From NCBI GenBank assembly GCA_002724315.1, contig PBOJ01000133.1, positions 1 to 32,037 of the forward strand: DNA of 32,037 bases, written 5' to 3'. The translations under genes were made by a program, and so were the position numbers. The DNA comes from Planctomycetaceae bacterium. Lineage in GTDB: Bacteria > Planctomycetota > Planctomycetia > Planctomycetales > Planctomycetaceae. Positions 8,280 to 16,993 of this stretch are shown piece by piece. The notes under the pieces were generated by a model, which ran no database searches, was not told the origin of the DNA, and saw only the letters and a program-made list of their open reading frames with translations. The stretch's first letter is position 1. Each line of letters starts with the position of its first letter.

Positions 8280-9284
8280 CTAGACCTCACTGTTCCCGGA
8301 CGACGTGAGAGCAGGGCCCGAATCTCGGCCCTTATAGAACTTGCGCCCCAGCCGAGGCACGAAGGCCGTCCAGGCAGACTGCCGATTCGGATCGCTGTTG
8401 ATCACATTCATCGCCTCGTTGATCCGAGCGTCGAGATTGTCGAGATGGTGCAGGGCGACCGCTTCAACGGTCATCGGCACCCTGGGACTCCCGGTTTCCA
8501 GAGATCCGTGATGACTGACGACCAAGTGCTTGAGCTTCAACAACAGGTCTGCGTCAAACTCCCGGCCGGTCCGGTCAACAAATTCGGACACCTTCGTCTC
8601 GAGCTCCTCCAGGATCAGCACGATGTGACCCAACAACTGGCCCTCGTCGGTGTAGGAGAAACTGCCCTCGATGGAGATCTCACGCACCTTGCCCAAATCG
8701 TGCAGGAAGACGCCAGCCAGAAGCAGATCACGATCCAGGAACGGATAGAGTTTCGAGATCTGGTCAGCCGCCTCCATCAGCGTGGAAACATGTTCCAGCA
8801 ACCCGCCACGGAACGCGTGGTGAATCTTGACCCCGGCCACAGCACGGGTGAAAGCCTTGATCAACGGTTCGTCGTCCAGGAAACAGATCATCAGCTCCCG
8901 CAGGTCCTGGTTGCCGAGATTCCTCAACAACTCGTCGACCCGGGCCATTTGCCGTTCGGACGCCTCGCTGCGATCCTCCTCGAAATCGGACATCTCGATC
9001 GCTGCAGTGCTGACCGCATTGACCCGCGTCAGAATCGTCTGCAGCGCTCCCTGGTAAAGTTGCACCTTGCCTTCGACCCGGACAAAGTCCCCCGTGTCGA
9101 ATCCCGCCACCGAATCCTCGGTGACATTCCACATCAAACCGTGAACCTCACCGGTGCGGTCCTTGAGATGTACCAACAGGAAAAGATCTCCGTTGCGGTT
9201 GGCTCGCAACTGCTTCTCCGTCAGCAGAAATATCTCGTCGACCGACTGGCCGTTGCGGAGATGTTCGACGAATTGGCGGGGCAT
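8280..9284 (-). CDS. HD-domain 3'-5' exoribonuclease, YhaM-like
   Basis: A 334-aa cytoplasmic protein with an N-terminal OB-fold (about 15-95; GDLFLLVHLKDRTGEVHGLMW) and an HD metal-dependent hydrolase domain. HD residues are H165 (GGLLEHVSTL), H195-D196 (FLHDLGK), H220 in LLGH and H258-H259 (VSHHG), followed by HHLDNLDAR. This OB plus HD arrangement is that of YhaM, a Mn2+-dependent 3'-5' exoribonuclease of Bacillus and relatives, so RNA trimming is the likely role, in keeping with RNase R 6 bp downstream. ATG 9284 is chosen because the conserved part (PRQFVEHLRNGQSVDEIFL) begins there; the open frame continues to 9479 but that stretch is non-conserved promoter DNA. A CTAGAAT heptamer on this strand lies 52 bp upstream. 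Confidence 0.9.
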   Translation of the reverse strand: MPRQFVEHLRNGQSVDEIFLLTEKQLRANRNGDLFLLVHLKDRTGEVHGLMWNVTEDSVAGFDTGDFVRVEGKVQLYQGALQTILTRVNAVSTAAIEMSDFEEDRSEASERQMARVDELLRNLGNQDLRELMICFLDDEPLIKAFTRAVAGVKIHHAFRGGLLEHVSTLMEAADQISKLYPFLDRDLLLAGVFLHDLGKVREISIEGSFSYTDEGQLLGHIVLILEELETKVSEFVDRTGREFDADLLLKLKHLVVSHHGSLETGSPRVPMTVEAVALHHLDNLDARINEAMNVINSDPNRQSAWTAFVPRLGRKFYKGRDSGPALTSSGNSEV

Positions 9285-9336
9285 GAGGTGCCACGGATCC
9301 AGAGGAACGGGGATCACCCGTAGGGGACAGGAGACG

Positions 9337-9342
9337 ATTCTA
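9337..9342 (-). promoter_or_regulatory. Candidate -10 box for the exoribonuclease operon
   Basis: On the minus strand TAGAAT (in CTAGAAT, 9343-9337) lies 52 bp before the ATG at 9284. The best -35 match is CTGTCG (plus-strand 9361-9366) with an 18-bp spacer, matching the consensus at three positions. It shares the region 9285-9498 with the divergent proS promoter. Confidence 0.4.
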
Positions 9343-9415
9343 GGCCTCAGCCAACTCGAACGACAGGCCACCACTCGCCCGGACCATCGCCGTGTCCCCC
9401 CCCGAGTCACTCTGC

Positions 9416-9421
9416 TAGAAT
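9416..9421 (+). promoter_or_regulatory. Candidate -10 box of proS
   Basis: TAGAAT (in CTAGAAT, 9415-9421) lies 77 bp before the GTG start of proS. The -35 is weak (GTGTCC at 9392-9397, 18-bp spacer). A run of eight C (9396-9403) fills part of the spacer. Listed mainly because the heptamer recurs before other genes here. Confidence 0.4.
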
Positions 9422-9498
9422 TCCACTCTTGAACACCCGCCCCGAGGTCATGCGGCGGGTCACCCAAAGCAGGGATCAACAGGTCCGGGAGATCAGGC

Positions 9499-11247
9499 GT
9501 GCGCTGGAGCCAGACGTTTATTCCGACGATGAAGGAAATCCCGGCCGATGCCGAGATCCCCAGCCACCAGTTGATGCTCCGTGCCGGCCTGATCCGCCAG
9601 GTGATGGCCGGTGCCTACACCTACCTGCCACTGGGTTGGCGAGCGGTGCGAAAAGTCGAAGCGATCGTCCGCGAGGAAATGGAACGAGCCGGTGCAATTG
9701 AACTGTTCATGCCCGCGCTGTGCCCGGCCGAGCTGTGGGAACAGACCGGCCGGATCGACGATTACGGCAACGCCCTGATCAACTTCCCGCTCGTCCGCGG
9801 CGACCGGCAGGTCCGGGTCGTTCTTGGCCCGACACACGAGGAGGTCGTCACGGACCTGATGGCGCGTCAGATCAAAAGCTACAAGCAGCTGCCGATCACC
9901 GTCTTCCAGATCCAGACGAAATTTCGGAATGAGGAACGCCCCCGTTTCGGCGTAATGCGGACCAGCGAATTCCAGATGAAGGATGCCTACAGTTTCGGCA
10001 CCGACCTCGATCAACTCAATGATGCCTACGAACAGATGTACCAGGCCTACCGCCGGATCTTCTCGCGGTGCGGCCTCGACTATCGGCCCGTCGAGGCCGA
10101 AAGTGGACCGATCGGCGGAGACGCGTCGCACGAGTTCATGGTGCCAGCAGAGAACGGTGAAGACGAAATCGTCCACTGCGACTCCTGTGGCTATGCCGCC
10201 AACACCGAACGGGCCGAGACCGGGAGGGGAGTCCCGGAGATCGCCGCACCTGCCGCAATGTCCGACCGTGCCCTGGTCGATACGCCCGAGGCCGGCAGCA
10301 TCGAACAGGTCAGCCGCATGCTCGGCTGCGAACCGTCACAGATGATCAAGACCCTCATCTACTCCATCGACGACGAACCCGTGGCGGTGTTGGTACGAGG
10401 AGATCACGAGGCCAACGAAGCGAAGATCCGACGAGCCGTCGGAGCCACGACGATCGAACTGTCCGACCCCGAGACGATCACCCGCGTCACCGGTGCCCCG
10501 GTCGGTTTCGCCGGTCCCGTCGGCCTGGACTGTCCCCTGCTGGCCGACCACGATGTGGCTCAGATCACCGACGGCATCACCGGAGCCAACCAGGGCGATG
10601 CCCACCTCACCGGGGTCAACATCGGCCGCGACTACTCGCTGGACACCACACACGACCTGAGAATGGCCACCGCAGGCGACCCCTGTCCTCGCTGTGACGG
10701 ATCGCTGGAACTCGCACGTGGAATCGAAGTCGGACACGTCTTCAAACTCGGGACCAAGTACTCCACCGCACTGTCGGCCGAATACCTCGACGAGAACGAG
10801 AACAAGCACCCGATGCTGATGGGTTGTTACGGGATCGGGATCAATCGCATCGTCGCCGCGCTCGCCGAAACCTCATTCGACGACAACGGATTGATCTGGC
10901 CACTCTCGATCTCGCCGTTCCAGGTGCTGGTGATTCCACTGAACATCACCGACGACGACGTGATGTCAGCCGCTGAGTCGATCTACGATCAACTCGGTAC
11001 TGCCGGCTTCGACGTGCTGATGGACGAACGCAAGGCCCGCCCCGGATTCAAGTTCAAGGACGCCGACCTGATCGGGATCCCTCTGAGAGTCATCGTCGGC
11101 GGCAAAGGACTCGCCGACGGCGTCGTCGAGCTCAAGTGGCGGACCGATTCCGACGTCACCAGAATCCCGTTGGACCAAATCGTCGACACCGTCATCAATG
11201 AGCTCGCTGAAAGAACATCAGCCGAAAGCCAACAGGTGCCGGAGTAA
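9499..11247 (+). CDS. proS: Prolyl-tRNA synthetase (bacterial type with editing insertion)
   Basis: A 582-aa class II aminoacyl-tRNA synthetase charging tRNA-Pro with proline in the cytoplasm. It begins [10 protein letters not shown], the almost universal start of bacterial-type ProRS, which fixes the GTG at 9499. Motif 2 is [10 protein letters not shown] (142-151) followed by [20 protein letters not shown] (110-115) binds substrate; motif 3 is GCYGIGINR (442-450). The insertion between motifs 2 and 3 (about 225-405) is the YbaK-like domain that hydrolyses Ala-tRNA-Pro. The C-terminal anticodon-binding domain carries [21 protein letters not shown]. Length is normal. It stands alone on the plus strand, divergent from the exoribonuclease operon. 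A 5-bp stem-loop (TGCCA/TGGCA, 11249-11262) directly follows the stop but lacks a T-run. Confidence 0.98.
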   Translation: MRWSQTFIPTMKEIPADAEIPSHQLMLRAGLIRQVMAGAYTYLPLGWRAVRKVEAIVREEMERAGAIELFMPALCPAELWEQTGRIDDYGNALINFPLVRGDRQVRVVLGPTHEEVVTDLMARQIKSYKQLPITVFQIQTKFRNEERPRFGVMRTSEFQMKDAYSFGTDLDQLNDAYEQMYQAYRRIFSRCGLDYRPVEAESGPIGGDASHEFMVPAENGEDEIVHCDSCGYAANTERAETGRGVPEIAAPAAMSDRALVDTPEAGSIEQVSRMLGCEPSQMIKTLIYSIDDEPVAVLVRGDHEANEAKIRRAVGATTIELSDPETITRVTGAPVGFAGPVGLDCPLLADHDVAQITDGITGANQGDAHLTGVNIGRDYSLDTTHDLRMATAGDPCPRCDGSLELARGIEVGHVFKLGTKYSTALSAEYLDENENKHPMLMGCYGIGINRIVAALAETSFDDNGLIWPLSISPFQVLVIPLNITDDDVMSAAESIYDQLGTAGFDVLMDERKARPGFKFKDADLIGIPLRVIVGGKGLADGVVELKWRTDSDVTRIPLDQIVDTVINELAERTSAESQQVPE

Positions 11248-11309
11248 CTGCCACAGCTGGCAAGTGCGACACAACCTCCTTGTATCGCTGGTGTTACGCC
11301 CTCCGCATC

Positions 11310-11338
11310 TTCACCCTGTCTTGTCACGGGTCTAGAAT
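11310..11338 (+). promoter_or_regulatory. Promoter of the aldehyde dehydrogenase/SDR pair
   Basis: TTCACC (11310-11315), 17-bp spacer, TAGAAT (11333-11338, in CTAGAAT), 50 bp before the ATG at 11389. The separation from proS (141 bp) supports a separate transcription unit. Confidence 0.5.
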
Positions 11339-11388
11339 CCATCGGGTCGTGTGTCCGAACCCGGGCGGATTCGTACAGGAGATCCGTG

Positions 11389-13134
11389 ATGACGTTCGAG
11401 CCAACGGGGAACGCATTGTCGCTACAGCCACCCGTGCTGTGCGAATCGACGAATACCACAACCGTGGAATCCGGCGACGCTCTCTCACTTGGTGTGCTGC
11501 TGGAAGAGCTCGCTGCGGGGTCCGAGCAGTTGGCAATGATCCCGTTGTCGGAGCGGATCCGACTGGTCGAGGCCGTGCGGAAAAACGTGGTCCGCGTGTC
11601 CCGGGAGTGGGTCGACTGCTCCACAGCGATCAAGCAAAAAGAGCCGACTGATCACATCCGCAGCGAAGAGGTCCTGTCGGGTCCGGTAGCAACAGCCCGT
11701 TACCTGTTACTGCTCGGAAGGACTCTCCGGGAGATCAACACCACAGGCGGTCCTCGCCTGCCGGGTCGAATCTGTCGTGGGGCCGACGGTCGTTTGCTGG
11801 TGCCCGTGATGCCGGTCTCCGGACTGTTTGACCGCCTGGCCTTCATGGGCTTCCGAGCACGAGTCCGGATGCGAGCCGGCATTTCTCCGTCCACGCTGGC
11901 TGAGCACACCGCCGGCCGATTTCGGCGATCGCAATCGGCTCGGTCACCGCGGGTCACAGTGGTACTCGGCGCCGGCAACATCTCGAGTGTTCCGATACTC
12001 GACGTCTGCGACCGAATCTTCGCTCGCAGCGAAGCGGTGCTGTTGAAGCTGCACCCGCTGCACCGACCGCTCAAGCCGATCTTCAAGCGTTTGCTGGCCC
12101 CGTTGATCGACTACGGATGCCTACGGATCATCTCCGGCGACGCCGAGACCGGCAGCCGCGTGGTGACCCACCCGAGTGTCGACGCGATCCACATCACCGG
12201 CGGTGTCGAAACACATGACGCGATCGTCTGGGGCCCCCCTGGCCCTGAAAGCGACGAACGTCGCCGTTTCAACCAGCCTTTGCTCGAAAAAACGATCTCA
12301 GCCGAGTTGGGCAACGTCAGTCCCTGGATCATCATTCCCGGCCGATTCACCAAAGGGCAGTTGGAGTACCAGGCCGAAAACGTCGCCTCATCGGTCATCA
12401 ACAATGCCGGATGCAACTGTGTGGCCACTCGGGTGCTAGTGACTTGGCGGGGCTGGCAACACCGTGAGCACTTCGTCGATCGCGTGGCCGAGGTGCTGAA
12501 GCAGGCCGAGCCTCGCGATGCCTGGTACCCGGGAGCCACCGAGCGTTTCGCAGACTTCTCCGGACAGAATCCGGATGGAGACCGACTCCGGGCAACGATG
12601 ATGCGAGACATCGACCCGGGATCCGATTCACCCTTCTTCACTCGAGAACCCTTCACTTGTGTGCTGGCCGAGGTGGGCCTCGAGGCCGCGACACCCGAGG
12701 AATTCTGCCTCCGGGCTGCCGATTTCTGCAACAACACTCTGTGGGGCACTCTCAGTGCCACACTGACAATCCCGTCGAGCCTGCGACGAGGTCATGCCGC
12801 CCGGGACCGGCTCGATCGATGGGTTGCCACCCTGAGATATGGAATGGTCGGTATCAACCAGTGGGTTGGTCTCAGCTACATCCTGGCCAGCCCCCCCTGG
12901 GGCGGCCACCCTGACAGTTCCCGGGACGACGTCCAAAGCGGCAACGCACGGGTGCACAATACGTTCCTGCTGGACGGAGTCGACCAGGTGGTGTTCGACG
13001 GCCCTCTGACGACGTTTCCAAGACCATCCTGGTTTCCCAGCCACCGAAACCCCGAGCCGCTTTCGTGGGCCCTGCTGGACCTCTGCGCGAGGCCCGGCTG
13101 GAAGGCGCTCTGGCGATTGATTCGCTGCGCATGA
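11389..13134 (+). CDS. Aldehyde dehydrogenase superfamily protein, divergent long form
   Basis: A 581-aa member of the NAD(P)-dependent aldehyde dehydrogenase superfamily, about 80-100 residues longer than ordinary ALDHs, with extra N-terminal helices. Family marks are a GAGN cofactor motif (194-197, VVLGAGNISSVPILD), ITGGVETHDAI (269-279), the general base in SAELGNVSPW (E306; ELGN instead of the usual ELGG) and the catalytic thiol region NNAGCNCVATRVLV (C342 and C344; by alignment with GQxC, C344 is the nucleophile). This resembles an under-studied ALDH group that also recalls acyl-CoA reductases of the LuxC type. ATG 11389 has AGGAG (11377-11381) at 7-bp spacing; a GTG lies one codon earlier. 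The SDR gene follows by 53 bp with its own good ribosome binding site. The substrate is unknown; an aldehyde made or used by that SDR is likely (inference). Confidence 0.85.
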   Translation: MTFEPTGNALSLQPPVLCESTNTTTVESGDALSLGVLLEELAAGSEQLAMIPLSERIRLVEAVRKNVVRVSREWVDCSTAIKQKEPTDHIRSEEVLSGPVATARYLLLLGRTLREINTTGGPRLPGRICRGADGRLLVPVMPVSGLFDRLAFMGFRARVRMRAGISPSTLAEHTAGRFRRSQSARSPRVTVVLGAGNISSVPILDVCDRIFARSEAVLLKLHPLHRPLKPIFKRLLAPLIDYGCLRIISGDAETGSRVVTHPSVDAIHITGGVETHDAIVWGPPGPESDERRRFNQPLLEKTISAELGNVSPWIIIPGRFTKGQLEYQAENVASSVINNAGCNCVATRVLVTWRGWQHREHFVDRVAEVLKQAEPRDAWYPGATERFADFSGQNPDGDRLRATMMRDIDPGSDSPFFTREPFTCVLAEVGLEAATPEEFCLRAADFCNNTLWGTLSATLTIPSSLRRGHAARDRLDRWVATLRYGMVGINQWVGLSYILASPPWGGHPDSSRDDVQSGNARVHNTFLLDGVDQVVFDGPLTTFPRPSWFPSHRNPEPLSWALLDLCARPGWKALWRLIRCA

Positions 13135-13187
13135 ACTGAGCCCACATGACCGCTGCACCGAGACCTCCGGGCCTGGAGGACACATCC

Positions 13188-14114
13188 ATGGCACGCCCGA
13201 GAACACGACTGACAGACCGCTGGGTGCTGATCACCGGAGCCGGTCACGGCCTGGGCCGTGCGCTGGCCGGTGCATTCGCCGACGCCGGGTGCCGAATCAT
13301 CGTGACTGACAGTGATCCGTCGCGAATCGGCATGACAACCGGATGGCTGAGTCGCCGTGGCAACACGGTGATGGGACTCGAAATGGATGTGACCTGTCCG
13401 AAGAGCGTTGAACGGGCACGACGCGAGGTGATGACCCGAGCGGGTGCTCTCGACGTGCTGGTCAACAACGCCGGAATCGTCCGCGGCGGCCTGTTCACCA
13501 GCGTCCCCGTCAACGAGCACCTGGCCACGATCGAGGTCAATACACATGGCCCGATTCGGGTCACGCACGCCTTCCTTCCGGTTGTCCTCGACTCACCGAT
13601 TGCCCATCTGGTCAACATCGTCAGTGCCTCCGGCCTGATCGGTCTGCCCGGTGCCTCGACGTACGCCGCCAGCAAGTGGGCCCTCCTGGGTTTCACCGAA
13701 TCGCTCCGAGAAGAACTGCGACACACCGGACACCGGCATGCGGGCGTCACCGCCGTCTGTCCGAGCTATATCTCCACCGGGATGTTCTCTGGAGTCCGAC
13801 CGCCTCGGTTCACTCGACTGCTCACCCCCGCCGAGGTCGCCCGCCAGGTGGTTCGGGCCGTTCTTGCCGGCCGGCCGACCTTGATGTTGCCACGAGCCGT
13901 CAGCCTGATCCCGCTCTCGAGGGCCCTTCTTCCAGACCGCTGGTCTCAGAAGCTGGGAGACTGGGCCGGAATCCACACCGGCATGGCCGACTGGCTGGGC
14001 CCCGATGGTGCGGAGAACCCGACCGTGCAAAATCCCGCCGGGTCCTCCGGCCAGACGATCGGTACGTTGGAGCGCACCGACTCGACCGAACCGGCAGTGG
14101 CCACCGGGTCTTGA
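13188..14114 (+). CDS. Short-chain dehydrogenase/reductase, SDR16C-like
   Basis: A 308-aa classical SDR with an NAD(P)-binding Rossmann fold. Motifs are TGAGHGLG near the N-terminus, VNNAGIVRGG, the active-site Ser in NIVSASGLIGLPG and YAASK with the catalytic Tyr and Lys, then VCPSYISTGMF. The IVSASGLIGLPG...YAASKWALLGF and CPSYISTGMFSGV stretches resemble the SDR16C group, which in animals oxidises retinol and other hydrophobic alcohols, so a lipid-like or aromatic alcohol/ketone substrate is plausible. ATG 13188 is supported by GGAGG (13175-13179) at 8-bp spacing; an upstream in-frame ATG at 13146 has none. The last 50 residues are Ser/Thr/Gly-rich and probably disordered. It is very likely co-transcribed with the ALDH: alcohol to aldehyde to acid, or the reverse. 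Confidence 0.9.
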   Translation: MARPRTRLTDRWVLITGAGHGLGRALAGAFADAGCRIIVTDSDPSRIGMTTGWLSRRGNTVMGLEMDVTCPKSVERARREVMTRAGALDVLVNNAGIVRGGLFTSVPVNEHLATIEVNTHGPIRVTHAFLPVVLDSPIAHLVNIVSASGLIGLPGASTYAASKWALLGFTESLREELRHTGHRHAGVTAVCPSYISTGMFSGVRPPRFTRLLTPAEVARQVVRAVLAGRPTLMLPRAVSLIPLSRALLPDRWSQKLGDWAGIHTGMADWLGPDGAENPTVQNPAGSSGQTIGTLERTDSTEPAVATGS

Positions 14115-14205
14115 AGTTCATAGATAGAGTGCTGAAGATATGCCGGTTCGAACACCCGTGCGGACCGGGTGGCTTTGGATTTGTCCCCGCTGTTTGAGGC
14201 ACACG

Positions 14206-15813
14206 ATGACCATCTCCCGCCCGGGCCACCTGGCCGTCCAACTGCTTCTGGTTGCCATCGTGGCGGCCACCGATCTGTTCGCTGCCACCCGGCCCAACAT
14301 CGTGTTCATCTTCACCGACGATCACGCCGCACACGCACTGTCATGTTACGGATCGAAGATCAACAAGACCCCGCAACTTGATCGCCTGGCCAAGGAAGGC
14401 ATGCTCTTCCGCAACTGTTTTTGCACCAATTCGATCTGCGGTCCCAGCCGGGCCGTGATCCTGACCGGCAAGCACAGCCACCTCAACGGTGTCATTGACA
14501 ACCGGAGACGATTCGACGGTGGTCAGCAAACCTTCTCCAAGCTGTTGCAGAAGTCCGGCTACCAAACCGCGATGATCGGCAAATGGCACCTGAAAAGCCT
14601 GCCGACCGGATTCGACTTTCACGAGGTGCTGATCGGCCAGGGGCCCTATTACAACCCGCCGATGATCCGCAACGGAAGACGGGTCAAGCACACCGGTTAT
14701 ACGACCGACATCATCACCGACATCGCACTGAAGTTCCTGAAGACTCGAGACGCCAAGAAGCCCTTCATGCTGATGTTCCAGCACAAGGCCCCGCACCGGA
14801 ACTGGCAACCGGGCCCCAAGCACCTGGCACTCTATGACAACGTCAAGATCCCCGAACCCGACAACCTCTTCGACAACTACGTCGGCCGAGGCACCGCTGC
14901 TCGAACACAGGACATGTCGATCGCTCGCACGATGACACCGAATGACCTGAAACTGGTTCCCCCTCGGAACTTGACTCCGGAACAACTCAAGACCTGGAAC
15001 GCGGCCTACGGCCCCAAGAACGCCGCATTCCGAAAAGCCAAGCTCAAGGGCAAGGACCTGGTCCGCTGGAAGTATCAGCGGTACATCAAGGATTACCTCC
15101 GGTGCATCGCCAGCGTCGACGACAACGTCGGCCGGGTCCTGGATTACCTCGACCAGGCCGGTCTGGCCAAGAACACCATCGTGATCTATTCCTCCGACCA
15201 GGGCTTCTACCTGGGCGACCACGGATGGTTCGACAAGCGGTTCATGTACGAGGAGAGCTACCGGATGCCGTTGATGGTCCGCTGGCCCGGGCACATCGCT
15301 CCCGGCAGCATCAACACTGACCTGGTCAGCAACCTGGACTTCGCCCAGACGTTTCTCGACCTGGCCGACACGGACATCCCCTCCGACATGCAGGGCCTGA
15401 GCCTCCGTCCGCTGTTCTCCGGCCAGACGCCCTCCAACTGGCGTAAGTCACTCTTCTACCAGTACTACGAGTTCCCCGGCCCCCACAGCGTGCGGCGTCA
15501 CATGGGCGTCCGTGACGCGCGTTACAAGCTGATGCATTTCTACAACCTGGACGAATGGGAACTCTACGATCTCCAGCAGGACCCTCGCGAGATGCGCAGC
15601 GTCTACGGTTCGCCCGAATACGCAGCGGTCACCAAGCGGCTCAAGGGCGAATTGAAACGGCTCCGCCGGCACTACCGCGTGCCCGACGACAGCGGAAGCG
15701 TTTCCCGGGACGGAAAGCCAAAGAAGCCGCTCAAGCGGAAGAGGTCCAAGTCCCGTAAGAAAAAGCAGTCGTCGGCAGAACCGGCAGGACAGCGAGCGGT
15801 GACCGGGAGCTGA
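14206..15813 (+). CDS. Secreted sulfatase (FGly type, family S1)
   Basis: A 535-aa type I sulfatase that would remove sulfate esters from polysaccharides. A hydrophobic signal peptide covers about residues 8-26 ([18 protein letters not shown]), so it is exported. The metal-binding D38-D39 (FTDDH) and the maturation motif C78-G-P-S-R ([17 protein letters not shown]) are intact, so Cys78 can become formylglycine; [15 protein letters not shown] and the C-terminal [14 protein letters not shown] ... ELYDLQQDP complete the fold. The last 45 residues are a Lys/Arg-rich tail. ATG 14206 is chosen over an upstream ATG (14140) because the signal peptide follows it and GAGG (14196-14199) sits 6 bp before it. 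The phosphoglycosyltransferase gene follows after 7 bp, so it belongs to the polysaccharide operon. Confidence 0.95.
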   Translation: MTISRPGHLAVQLLLVAIVAATDLFAATRPNIVFIFTDDHAAHALSCYGSKINKTPQLDRLAKEGMLFRNCFCTNSICGPSRAVILTGKHSHLNGVIDNRRRFDGGQQTFSKLLQKSGYQTAMIGKWHLKSLPTGFDFHEVLIGQGPYYNPPMIRNGRRVKHTGYTTDIITDIALKFLKTRDAKKPFMLMFQHKAPHRNWQPGPKHLALYDNVKIPEPDNLFDNYVGRGTAARTQDMSIARTMTPNDLKLVPPRNLTPEQLKTWNAAYGPKNAAFRKAKLKGKDLVRWKYQRYIKDYLRCIASVDDNVGRVLDYLDQAGLAKNTIVIYSSDQGFYLGDHGWFDKRFMYEESYRMPLMVRWPGHIAPGSINTDLVSNLDFAQTFLDLADTDIPSDMQGLSLRPLFSGQTPSNWRKSLFYQYYEFPGPHSVRRHMGVRDARYKLMHFYNLDEWELYDLQQDPREMRSVYGSPEYAAVTKRLKGELKRLRRHYRVPDDSGSVSRDGKPKKPLKRKRSKSRKKKQSSAEPAGQRAVTGS

Positions 15814-15820
15814 GCAGAGT

Positions 15821-16993
15821 ATGCTGTCATTCGTGCTGGCCTGTGTGGTCCCACCGATGCTGCTGTCGGTCACGGCAACCGGCCTGCTCCGGAAGTGGGC
15901 GCCGGCCTGGGGACTGGTCGATCGTCCCGGCCCCAGGAAGGTCCACGAAACGGTCACCCCGATGGGTGGCGGCATCGCCGTGTGGTTCTCGGTTGTCACA
16001 CCGCTGGCAGCGGTGACGCTGGTCGCCTGCAACCTGGTCCCGGGCCTGTCACTGAATGACCTGCTGCCGGCGGCCGTCGCCACCGAACTGGATCTCACCA
16101 ATCTGAACGCACGCCTGGGCTTGCTGTGGGGAATCCTGGGAGGAGCCACGCTGCTGGGGATCGTCGGCCTGATCGACGATTTCCGCAACCTGCCGTGGGG
16201 ACCACGGCTGGCCGTCCAGGGACTCGTCGCAGCGGGCCTGGTGTTCGGTGGTGTCCGTGGGACACTGTTTGCCCCCAGTCCTCTGGTCGGTGGCCTGGCA
16301 ACGGTGCTGTGGATCCTGGTCCTGGTCAACGCCTTCAACTTTCTCGACAACATGGACGGGCTCTCGCCGGGCATCGCCCTGATCGCCGCGTCTCTATTCG
16401 CCTTCATGATGCTGACCGGAACCCCCAGGTCTCACTGGTTGGTCGCCGGTGTCTTGCTGGTTCTATCCGGAGCTCTCGCAGGATTTCTCTTCCACAACTG
16501 GCCGCCAGCCAAGATCTTTCTGGGAGATGCCGGCAGTTATTTCATTGGCCTGTTGTTGGCGACATGGACCGTCGTGGGAACCTTCTACGAGGCCGGAACC
16601 GGGTCAACCGGCCGACACGTGATCCTGGCCCCCCTGTTCGTCCTGGCCATCCCGCTTTACGACTTCACCAGCGTGATGCTGATCCGTCTGAAACGCGGTC
16701 AGAGTCCATTTCAGCCCGACAAGAATCACTTTTCCCACCGGCTGGTCGACCTGGGATTCAGTCGGCGAAACGCAGTCCTGGTGATTCACCTGGCTACACT
16801 GGTGACCGGCCTGGGGGGGGTGCTGCTGTACCAGGTCTCCGACTGGCTGGCGGCCCTGATGATCCTGGCATTGGTCGCCTGCGTGCTGAGCCTTTTCGCG
16901 ATTCTCGAAACCGTCGGCCGCAGGATCCAGGCCGACCACCTCTCCGACCCGATCCCCGACGAACGCGAAAACGGCGAGGGCCAAGATGCCTGA
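15821..16993 (+). CDS. WecA/TagO/MraY-like undecaprenyl-phosphate sugar-1-phosphate transferase
   Basis: A 390-aa polytopic membrane enzyme (about 10-11 spans) of glycosyltransferase family 4, which starts a lipid-linked glycan by moving a sugar-1-phosphate from a UDP-sugar to undecaprenyl phosphate. Signatures are DRPGPRKVHETVTPMGGG near the N-terminus, GLIDDFRNL (the conserved Asp pair), NAFNFLDNMDGL and KIFLGDAGSYFIGL. The basic loop LKRGQSPFQPDKNHFSHRL, with the His-rich nucleotide site HxxHR type, points to the WecA/TagO branch (UDP-GlcNAc or a similar substrate) rather than MraY. ATG 15821 lies 7 bp after the sulfatase stop, and its end overlaps the ligase/polymerase gene by 8 bp. A cytoplasmic, acidic C-terminal tail of about 25 residues ends the protein. 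Confidence 0.93.
   Translation: MLSFVLACVVPPMLLSVTATGLLRKWAPAWGLVDRPGPRKVHETVTPMGGGIAVWFSVVTPLAAVTLVACNLVPGLSLNDLLPAAVATELDLTNLNARLGLLWGILGGATLLGIVGLIDDFRNLPWGPRLAVQGLVAAGLVFGGVRGTLFAPSPLVGGLATVLWILVLVNAFNFLDNMDGLSPGIALIAASLFAFMMLTGTPRSHWLVAGVLLVLSGALAGFLFHNWPPAKIFLGDAGSYFIGLLLATWTVVGTFYEAGTGSTGRHVILAPLFVLAIPLYDFTSVMLIRLKRGQSPFQPDKNHFSHRLVDLGFSRRNAVLVIHLATLVTGLGGVLLYQVSDWLAALMILALVACVLSLFAILETVGRRIQADHLSDPIPDERENGEGQDA

Noticed and set aside
6489..9323. A 944-codon open frame on the plus strand, antisense to the two exoribonuclease genes
   Set aside because: It is codon-phase shadow of two clearly conserved minus-strand genes in GC-rich DNA; its translation has no recognisable motif and crosses both genes and the gap between them.
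11249..11262. Terminator after proS
   Set aside because: The TGCCA/TGGCA stem is only 5 bp and no T-run follows.
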